DNA of 64,000 nt from positions 35,242,799 to 35,306,798 of the forward strand of contig CM032128.1 of NCBI GenBank assembly GCA_018894105.1. The letters are read 5' to 3'. The DNA is from Jacaranda mimosifolia (Eukaryota > Streptophyta > Magnoliopsida > Lamiales > Bignoniaceae). Position 1 is the first letter of the stretch. Each line of letters opens with the position of its first letter. Both the position numbers and the translations under genes were made by a program. Shown here in pieces: positions 35,961 through 45,881 of this stretch. The notes under the pieces were generated by a model. It was given only the letters and a program-made list of their open reading frames with translations, was not told the DNA's origin and made no database searches.

Positions 35961-36361
35961 TTTGATATGTCCATACAGGGGTACTTTAGCAGTAAAATTG
36001 GACTTCTTTTTTAAATTATCACTTAGATGCTTTGCAGTGGAGAAGTGCTAGCTTCTGAAGTTTTCACCAAGAGCAGAAGTTTCGAGTTTTAAACAGGATG
36101 GCACGCTTGCCCCAAATTGATTTATAGAGCAGTACATTGTGCTCTTCCTTAAGTTCCAACTTTGCTCAATACTGACTTGAATCTAGATGTTTGATAATCA
36201 TATTTGGTACGATACTGCATTACAATGTTGTAATAGCAACAAAAGATAATCTAGAATGACTGTTTTATCTTAGCATTCCTGCTCAAGTAATTCACTCAAA
36301 TTGCCTAGTACAAACATATGAGAAACAAGCAATTCAAGTCGATCATCCAGAGGAAAGAATA

Positions 36362-36536
36362 CAGAAAAATGGATCAAGTAACCAGTGTGTGAAAGAGTCC
36401 ATTAGAGAACCAAGACTTGCTTCAACACATGAAATCTTTGTAGTTGGCTCCAGAAAAATGGGTCAAGTAACCGGTGTGTCAGAGAGTTCATTAGAGAACA
36501 GGGCTTGCTTCAAGACATGAAATCTTTGTAGTGGGG
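36362..36536. repeat. 89-bp tandem duplication
   Basis: Two neighbouring copies begin cagaaaaatgg at 36362 and 36451 and share tcaagtaacc(a/g)gtgtgt, cattagagaac, acttgcttcaa and catgaaatctttgtagt. They differ at several positions. In the spacer (35961-36781) between two genes, next to the cyclophilin 3' end. Confidence 0.75.
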
Positions 36537-36781
36537 CCAATGCAGTTCGTGTGCCAAATACAGTAGAAAACAAAAAGTGAAAAACTCAAACCAAATTATA
36601 CAAATTAAGCAAATGAAGCCATTGTGCATCAGAAGCAAGGACAGAAGCTTCATGGGTTTGGAGGAATAAGAGTCCGCATGTGAGAATGCCACAAGAACAG
36701 AGTAAATCAACCCTATCCTTTCTTTGATAATGCAGATGGCTTCATCCTATGATGGAGATGCTATATCACAGATCACATCCA

Positions 36782-39282
36782 TTAAATCTTCTGTTTTAAG
36801 GTCACTTCTACAATCCCTATGGGCGTTTTAGGCTGATAATGCTCATCCGTGTCTACCTCCTCAATTTCCTGAAATCCATTCCACAGATTGATGCATTTAG
36901 TCTAAAGTATTAAAGTTTCATCGAAAAATCAGTCTCAACATGGAACTGGAAAAAAAAAATTTGGCTCTTCCCAACAGAAAGCAATTTAAACTGATTCAAG
37001 ATAAAAGACCTAGTCAGAGCTTGGAGGTTTACAAATATTATAAAAATTAATTTTCCTCCTAAAACTGCAGATATAATCAGGACAATGAATTAACATTAGA
37101 AAAGAAAAAGGTCAAGGACCAGACGAAAGAATTTACCTGAACAACATCTTCACCCTTGATAACCCGTCCAAATACATTAATTTTCTCATTCAGATCTGGG
37201 ATTGGTGCTGTTGTGATAAACAGATCAAATCCCCCACCCTCATGTTTCCCCTTGGAAGTGCCCAGCATAAAAGCTTCATGCTTCAGGCTAAAACAAGTAT
37301 AAATAATTCAGTAGACATGGTTTATTAACATAAAGTTGAGTTCAAGAGAGAGGGAGAGAGAGAGAGACATAGAGGATATGAGATCTAAGATAGGGCAGAC
37401 CTTGTATCGAGCTGATTGTAATGTTTTCCCCTTGAAGTCCAATCCTCTGTAGCTCCGGGTCTATTAACATCACCTCCTTGAATGACAAAGTTCTTTATCA
37501 CGCGGTTAAATAGCATTCCCTTGAAGCGTCCCTTCTGACTGCAAATCAAATTGGATATGGAAACCTCAATTATAATTGTAGAACAAAGAAGCAACACATT
37601 GATCAGATACCTTATCAGCTATTTTGGCAGAAAACTTTCATGAACATAAATCAGGAAAAAGAACAGGAAGGGAAACTAGCGATGCACTACAATTTTGCAG
37701 AGATAACATGCTAACTTATTTGTGAAAAAAATGCCATAGCACATACCATGACTCAATAAATTCATCCACGACTTCAGGAGAACCTTCCTTGTAAAGTTCA
37801 ACAGTTATTAAGCCTTTTGATGTGTTTATAACCTGCTAACAAACATGTGTTAACATATTCCAGAAAAGACAAAAGCAAAAAACCAAAAAGAGGAGAAGCC
37901 AGAAAGAAAATGCAGGAACAAAAAATGTGCTATACCAACCATATTGCAGAGGTCTAACCAGATTTTGAAAGACAAAATTATGAGCAACAAACTATAAAAT
38001 TCATAGTTATAGTTCATTAAATTAAATGTAAAGCGCTCAGATATTCAAAGCAAATGACAAGGTAGGAGCTGCAAGTATAATGAGTAATACTACAGTTCCA
38101 CTGTAGGGGGCAAAATCTTGCCATATCTCATGAGAATAATCAATTCAATAAATTTATCAAGTGCAAAACCTAATTTGTAGAGAGTCCATCCATCAAAAAA
38201 CTAGCAAACCAAAGAACTTACAGCATATTTGGGAACATCAACCTTCTTTGTATCATCAAATGAATCATTATGCTGCAAAAAAGCAGACAATGATGACTTC
38301 AGAAGAGAATGGTGTAGTTGGCGTCTCCAACCCAGGATGAACATCACCATGTGCTTTTAACAAAAACAGAAAGTAAAGTAGAAATCTAGGACTATGTAAT
38401 CACCGTACAACCAGGAACTTCCATTTTATTCAATCTAGTAAAGCAAGTATTGAAGTGCAAAATACTAAATAAAATGAAGTACTTGCTGCAGAAATCATTA
38501 CGGGACAACCGTACCTCTACACCTGATAATGTATCTTCTGTCTGATATTTCGCCCTGAGAAAGATAAACAAATGAAGGTTATGAACAATGTAATGATCAT
38601 CTAATGACTTTCTATTTTAGCACTGCATAATAAATATATAGATTGCAGTAGAACTTCTAACTACTTGTCTACGCACCTAATCCTGCAACTTATTCGAAAA
38701 TGTTACTCCATTAACAATTATTGGTTGCTCTGTCCAAAGGAATGCATATCTTTGACTAAATTTCTTCAGAATAGCAATCTATACAACCAAATTAAATTCC
38801 ACGACATATCTACAACAAGCACACCACAAGACATCTAATAGTACAGCAAAAAGGAGACAACATCTTCAACAAACACCCTATCTTCATTAGACTAGTACTA
38901 GCGCTAAAGGAATTCAAATCTAGTCGGAGAAAACAAGCCCCTGGCAGTTCTCACCTGAACGCCCCTAGAACCATCTTAGATCATTAAAGTTTCACTAGAT
39001 TTATCTTGTTCACGATATCCAACACAGAAACATCATAAACGAAAAACCAAATTAGCAGCTCAGAGTTCAAAATAAGCATTAACATAATAACATGAAGAAT
39101 ATAATATAGGAAACTTAAAAAGAAAATGACCTTCGAGTCCAGTGTCTGTAGGTAGAGAGAAGGAAAAAAGCCATGACGACAACAATCAGGCCGTAAATTG
39201 CAATTGTAGCATAACTGACTCGACTTGGCCCCTTCTTCTTTTTACTCTGTTGTAAGAGAGCTTGAGGTTTGATCCTCGCCAT
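36782..39282 (-). CDS. Membrane-anchored cyclophilin-like protein, CYP21-3/CYP21-4 type
   Basis: Seven exons: 39282-39131, 38554-38515, 38272-38222, 37832-37747, 37538-37401, 37287-37137, 36868-36782; 234 residues. Basic N-terminus [19 protein letters not shown], one membrane helix ([19 protein letters not shown]), then a lumenal or extracytosolic cyclophilin domain. Arg, Phe and Gln of the usual active site are kept in [14 protein letters not shown]. The later Trp and His of classical cyclophilins are not: the matching part reads [19 protein letters not shown]. Prolyl isomerase activity may therefore be weak. Plant CYP21-3 and CYP21-4 share this architecture and act in the secretory pathway. 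A leader intron (39646-39315) is likely. An ATG 15 bases upstream (39297) is in frame. Confidence 0.88.
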
Positions 39283-39981
39283 TATGTTTCGCCACAAACT
39301 TCAAATCTTAAGCTCTATAAAAGAAAATCACGCATCAGAATTTCAAACCATCGGATGCTCATACGATAACCTTAGATTCAACAAAACCATACTAAACATC
39401 AACATGGAAAACATCGAAATCAATACTCTGATTTCAAATTCTCTACAAAAATCAAATACTCCACAGAATCAAATTGACAATTCGAAAGTGTAACCGCTTC
39501 ACAGTTTCGACGAGATAAGAAAGGAAAGCAATAGCACATAGAATATAGATGCTAAAATCAGTCTGAACTTACGATAAAAAAAGAAAACAGCAAATCATTA
39601 ACTGGAAATGAAATTAAGAGAAGTAAAATTGGCAAAGAGATATTACCTGATCCTGATCTATGTTAGGGCAAAAGTCGATAAATGAGGAGAAAACGATTCC
39701 TTCAATATTTCTGAATAGTATTATAGGCGAATTCCGCCAGACGAGAAAAGAGAACCGGCTGCTGTCTAGAATTCTGCCTCACGCTTTCTTCTTTTATGTT
39801 TGCTCCAGCGTAGAAAATTTCAAGTTCACATTTATATGTATATAATAATATTATCTGGAAAATAAATTCAAATTTCAGATTCACATCACAGGTACGGCCA
39901 TAAGTCAAACTTTATCAATTTTACCATACTTTACACGACGTCGTTTTGTTCAAAGATTTTTCTGGAGTTAAATTCACTTCA

Positions 39982-40016
39982 CCCTTCCCCCCCGCCCCCG
40001 CCCCCACCCCCCACCC
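39982..40016 (-). repeat. C-rich tract; G-quadruplex motif on the minus strand upstream of the cyclophilin gene
   Basis: Blocks of three to seven C separated by G, A or TT; on the minus strand this gives at least four G-runs with one-base loops. About 350 bp before the likely leader exon, read in gene direction. Confidence 0.65.
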
Positions 40017-40902
40017 AAATTTTTTTTTTCTTTTTTTAATCTCACTTAAACCTCCCCGATTTCAAATAATAATAATAAGAAGAAGATGACTCGAATTTTC
40101 TTTTTATTTTTTCCAACCATTATCCATTTATTTTAATTATTTGTAATTTTTTATATCATACTGCAATAATGTAAAGAATCAATTCAACTCAAATTATACA
40201 CCTTTGTTCGCAACATTTCTTGGTTGTGCTTGGATCTTGAACTACATTGATAAAAATGGCAGGAAATTTTGGTTTTAAAAAATGCAGAATATATATATAT
40301 ATATGTGTGTGTGTGTATGATTAAAAAAGAATAAATTTGAACATGCATTTCATTTCTTTGAGAATTTATTTATGATGGAGGTTTAGTTTTCATTTACTTT
40401 CTCTTTTGACGACTTTCCTCCACTAAACACAAACAAGCAAGTTTTTGCCTCAAAATTATCAAAAACGGAGAGGAAAAGGTTGCTAACTTATGCCAATAAG
40501 TGGTTCATTTCAGTTGTGATGGGATAAAGGCAGTATTTGTTTTCTGAAACAATGCCACAAAACAATTCTAACAACAAAAAAGATTATTACAAGAATGGCT
40601 AGTTTGCTTGTAAGTTCCTATTTATACTAATAGATCATACAGAATCCTATAAGGATAATTGGGACTGGCCATGATAATTTTAAAAAAATTAAAAGATTAT
40701 TACGGACTCAAACATGAATTTGAATCAAGCTAAGGTAACTTTATTCAAGAGAATCCAGTGAAAAAGAAATAATGATAAATGAAAAAGAGGCAGCCTAATG
40801 AACAAAAACATGGCTAGACACAAGGACAAATGGCTACAATGTGGAATGTAAATGTGTGCATGTAGAAAGAACCTAAGGAGTGTTCACTGCTTTGAGATTA
40901 AC
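40017..40902. other. Spacer without a gene
   Basis: Contains a compound (TA)n(TG)n microsatellite near 40289-40317. The part next to 40902 is probably the 3' untranslated region of the following gene. Confidence 0.5.
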
Positions 40903-43900
40903 CTAAAGATTTTCCATTGGAACGAAGTTTGCTGTCCTGTTGGTTGTAGAAATTCGGTGCCCGATAAAAATGGATATGCAGAAAGCCATTACGGAGAAGA
41001 AGAGTGAAAAGGCTGTTGCAGTACCCCCCGGGCTTCTTTGGGTTAGCTTGGTGAGCTCAGAAGTACTGCCTGGTATAAAATCAAGAAGGATCCAGTCACA
41101 GCTAATGGAATAATGCCCAGACCCATGCCATGGTTGGCCGTCCATCGGATACCAGAATGCAGCCGATAACTTATTTGATTTACCAATTGTGAACTGAGCA
41201 TCCTGTGTCAGCCATTAATATCATTATATAACTAAAGCTTTGGAACAAACATAATTAGTATGACTTGCAAACATTTCATTAACAGAAGATATTGATCAAG
41301 TGGCATGCAAAATTATGCTGCATAAGTGATGTTTGATGCTTGGTTAAAAAATTTGGACAGCCTTCATGTTCTATGATCAGATAAAGAAATGACATGAGGC
41401 AGTCTATTTAGGGTGTGTGTGTGTACAAATTCAGGAAGAAAAACAAGCAACTCAGAGCATGTGCACTATGGTTGCCTGAAGGATTTGTCAAAATGTTGCC
41501 AACAATGTATTAAAATCTTATCAGTTGTGATGAAAGTTACCTGTTGAATACGATCCATGGTTCTCAGAGGCCTTGAAAATTCAAAGTAGTATGTTCCCTT
41601 TTGACCCTCAGATGCATAAGGGCTGTCTTCCTGTATGAAGGCTGCTTGACAGAATGTTTATAAGAAAAGAGCACCAACTCTAAACACAAACCAAATACTG
41701 TCACAATTAACAGTAACAAGCCTCTCTACCATAGAGACATTAACAAAAGCTCAGCTATATGCCTGCAAACCACCCAACACTCTCAAAAAGCAGAAAAGAA
41801 GAAAATAATAATAACTGATTGATTAAATAATCAAAATCACACAACAACCCTCTATCACCAAACAAAATGAAGTGTTTTACCAACCCCTGCACCATGCCGT
41901 AAAGAAAGCTCATGTGTTTTATCAACAGAATCCAGTATATGGATTCATCCTATGAAGGTCAAGGTAGTTTACATCTTAAAAGAAAATAAAAACAAAAAGC
42001 AAGGAAGAAGTGGAGTTCACAAATATTTAAATGTTCAGCCAGAACTTCTTTAGCTTGGCTTTGCATCAGCACATTGCAAACACACACACGCATGAATATT
42101 TTTACGAGCCTGCATATATGTAATTTTATATATTTGTCTTCATGCTGTAACCAACAGACAGTTATTGAAGTTGTAGGGAAGTAGACTAATATACCGCAGA
42201 AGCAACTAAAGTAGAGAAGAAAAACATTATTTCCGGTAAGCTTACCTGAGTGGTCACTCAAGCTACTGTGCCACCAGGATCCTTGCCAATCATTTTGTGC
42301 ACTGGTGTCATTTCCTAATTTGAAGGGAAAGAAACATAACCATCACAAAGCGAAACTCAAGGTTTATTGCAGAACTAACAAGAAAAACAGCAACCAGCCA
42401 TATGAAATGAAACCAGATTTATAGCTAATGCGTGTCAGTTAAGGCAGTCCACCTTCATATTAACAAGTTCCAATTTGCATATATAATGCAGCTTAATACG
42501 CCCTCCAGCACACTCTACCAAAATGAAAAAGTAAGTTGCAAACATACCTGGAGGACCAAGGCCATCAAGGAATCTACAGTGTGGGTTCCACGCATACACA
42601 TCCACCAAATGACCAAACCTGTTATTTGGGGACCCAAACATGACACAAATGATAGTAAATAATTCAAAAACCTACCATTATAAAGCATACAGGCAATTTT
42701 GGCAAACACAGTGTATGTGATAAATTTTTTTAAAGTATAAATTAAATAAAATGTTTATTTACTTTTTGTATATGGTCCTACAATTTTTTTAATAATTCAA
42801 TGTATCAACTTTGAACTTTCAGGATACGTAAAAGGAAAAAGTTATGATGAAGTAAAAGAATAGAAGAAAAAAGAAAAAGAGTAACATAAAAATTAGCTGT
42901 TCTAAGGCCCGACTTTATAAATTGCATGGATAGCATAAAACTGCATTACCTGTCACCTCCATATCCTTCTCCATTATCAACTGGATTTCCGCCATAGAGT
43001 CTTCCTGGAATTGCATTTCCAAGTGAGAAGTGCATAATGTCAACTTCATGCCCATGGCAAGTCTTGTTCGTGCAAGTGTCTGGCCCTTCTTCACAGCCAC
43101 CCATCTTATAATACATAGATTTTCTCAGTTCAAGATATAGATCAATAAATTATAAGGCCAAACAAGACACAAAAGTGGATAAAAAGTGACTACTGACGTA
43201 CTCTATGGTAGGATGCATTTTCACCAATTTGAAACATTAGAGCAACAGATGCACATCTGTTACCATCTCTGCAAGAACAGGAAAGAGAAGATGAAGCTTA
43301 ACATTAGAGTTTACAAAGAAATCCCCATGTGAAAAAGGTATCAACGACAAAAAGAGTTGAAGATTAAAGTAAAAATTCATAAAGCCCTAAAATGATCCAG
43401 AAAAATTCCCATCATGATTATTAACCCAAAAATGAGAATAGAGATCATAATATTGCAGGATATTTATGATCAAACACCTACTTTGTTGACAAAATCAAAA
43501 TTAATCAATGGCATCATAACTCAACCATGCAAATTAGATGAGAAGCAGTAAAAATTACAGACACACACACACACATATTTATATATATTAGCACAATTAT
43601 TAGAAAAAGGAAGAAATAGAGCACTAGATATTTCAAGAAACCAGGAAAAAAATAAATAAATAAAAACCCCTAATTAACACATAAATGGGAATATACGAAC
43701 TCATAAAGCATACACATAAGAAACAAAGTAATTTATCTGAAAAGCACAAAAAATACCATGTCAATAGAACAATAATGCCAACAAAAGCCAACTATTCCAT
43801 TCCCAAAAATATTGTCCTTCTCCCAATTTATTAAAAATATAAAAACCGAAAAAAGTAACACACAGAGAGTTCTCGTATATAGGAATTTCCACTTAGTTTC

Positions 43901-44367
43901 TATATCGGCTATCCAAAACTCCAGAAATAATACCCTTGAGTATATGCATAGTTTCCATTAACTTGTAACATGAAGTACGCCTCTTTGCCGTCATGCACTG
44001 CCTAGTAATGAACGAAACCAAACAAATCAAATACCGTACGAATATTATGAGCATACAAATAACTTAAGATATTTTCTGAGCTTTTATCTGACACCTTTAG
44101 AGTCATTTTTCCAGCATTGTATTCTTTATCAGCATCCGGGTCTAAGGCGGGCAACAGGGGGAAATCCGACCCGTCGACGTCCTTCCAATCGTCGACTTTT
44201 CCATCGATTGTGATGATGCCGGGTCTGAATTCAGCCTGGACTCGGATATCCGAGTCGGAATCGCAGTGCCACTCCCCGGATTCCTCGTGCGAGTTCACTC
44301 GTCCGATCCGGGTCGGGCCCAATAATATGGCTGCGATGAGAAGCACGAAGACTTGAACCCGATGCAT
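40903..44367 (-). CDS. Type I membrane protein with ethylbenzene-dehydrogenase-like haem-binding domain (tentative)
   Basis: Eight exons: 44367-44095, 44001-43934, 43268-43202, 43104-42950, 42618-42548, 42314-42246, 41641-41541, 41202-40903; 367 residues. A signal peptide (MHRVQVFVLLIAAILLGP) is followed by a lumenal part with CDSDSDIRVQAEFRPGIITI, IDGKVDDWKDVDG, and HGHEVDIMHFSLGNAIPGRL. The repeated GKVDDW / beta-strand pattern is what I know from plant proteins annotated as ethylbenzene dehydrogenase-related or DMSO-reductase-like haem binding. One membrane helix (FSLFFSVMAFCISIFIG) and a short tail end the protein. Several Cys, N-glycosylation sequons (NAS, NKT, NDT) and the order of parts point to the secretory route. 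The function in plants is, to my knowledge, not established. Family assignment is from memory. Confidence 0.72.
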
Positions 44368-44754
44368 CGCCGCGTTGAAGGAAGAAAATTCAAAGGATTT
44401 GCGTTGAACTGCGACATTTCTATTTAGGAGTAGTACATATATAGCGGGGTTTATTTGGAAGTTCAGACCTTGCTGATGGTGACGAGACCCAAAAGACATA
44501 CAAATAGAATTATGCCTCTCATTTATCATCCAATTTTAAACTCGATCACACAATTTTGCCCTCAATTTTGGTAAACCAATTAAATAAAAAAAAGTTAAAA
44601 TTTCAGCATATATTGATTTTTTTTTTTGAAAGAACATTACAAATAATCAATAGAATCAAATTATCAAATCAAAAAAATTATTCGTACAACATGTTAATGG
44701 AATCTAATTATTAAATCAATTAAATGGAAGTACAAACTCCATAATCACATGTAC

Positions 44755-45175
44755 ATATAAAATGCACAAATGAACTCATTTGAGTTCGAATACGACCTCC
44801 CACATGATATGGGAAACTGATATAAGGATGCAAACAAGTTGAGTCGGCTCAGGAGCTTTACGAGCTAAGCTTGAACTAGCTCGACTCGAACTCAAAATAG
44901 TTTGAGCTCTATATAATTAAATATTATTTTTTATTTTATTAATATATATGTATTATATATATTTTTTTTTATTTTGAGTTTGAGCTCGAGCTCGAACCTG
45001 TAATTTTTGCAATTCATTTATCAATTTCAACCTTATCGAGCCAAGCTCAAGCTTGAAATTTTAGACTCGTCGAGCTCAAGTTCAATCTCGAATTTTTTTT
45101 TGCCAAAATTCGATTCGCCTCGACTCGATTGCATCCCTAGACTGATGTTATTTGACTATAAGTCACTCGACAACA
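44755..45175 (-). mobile_element. tRNA-like SINE copy interrupted by a DNA transposon
   Basis: Read on the minus strand, the 5' half (gagtgacttatagtcaaata) lies at 45140-45170. The 3' half (cccatatcatgtgggaggtc, then attcgaactcaaatgagttc) lies at 44770-44822. The two halves meet exactly at the 8-bp duplication of the inserted element at 44823-45139. Confidence 0.7.
44823..45139. mobile_element. hAT-like element nested in a SINE, with GAGCTCGA-type subterminal repeats
   Basis: The ends are taaggatgcaaacaagttga and, reversed, tagggatgcaatcgagtcga. Flanks aactgata (44815-44822) and gactgatg (45140-45147) share the central six bases, as for an 8-bp duplication. Both arms are full of gagctcga / cgagctc motifs. 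Removing the element rebuilds a continuous SINE, which independently proves the borders. Confidence 0.75.
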
Positions 45176-45881
45176 CATATGAAAGTTGAACCAATTAATT
45201 TTGATATTTACATAGATATAATGAATAAAAAATATCGATTATCAATTAATACAATCTACCTTAACTTATTGCTTTGTCGTCTAACTCTTGCATTTCAATA
45301 GTTCGTTTTTATTAGGGTCAAATTCATTAAATTTCGATTAGTTTAGTTTAAGTGGATACCTCTAGGTTTTGGCATTAATATAAAAGATAATATAGTTGAC
45401 TTTAACAACTCATCCATAAGTTTAACTAAAACTTTTTTCTTATTTCTAATTTGAATTTTTTTTTTGAAATTTAATTTGTTAAGTCGAGTTTGAATATCTC
45501 AATTTAAAAAAAAAATTATTTTCTAACTTATAAATAAAATTTAAATAAAAATTTAATTGTCACTAAAAATTATGCAAGATGCTCGAGGCGATTCTCAAGT
45601 AACCAAAATTTTGCAATGAATAATTTAGATCGAGTGAAATTCATGCCAACGTGACAAAAATATAAAAATTAAATACATCTAACAAAAAATAATATTACCA
45701 TGTGTTTGAACACATAAAAATAAGTAATTGTTTGCACAGATGGACCTTCGAAAAATGATGAGAAAAAATGATTTCAAAATCTAAAATAAATGTGGCATTC
45801 GTATTTTATGTTTATAAACATAATATAGACTTGGAATCTGGCAGATTATTCACTTTGTTTGTTTGAATCCCCATTTCTAAT
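45176..45881. other. AT-rich spacer downstream of the receptor kinase
   Basis: No gene or element recognised; the right end is probably the 3' untranslated region of the kinase gene. Confidence 0.45.
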
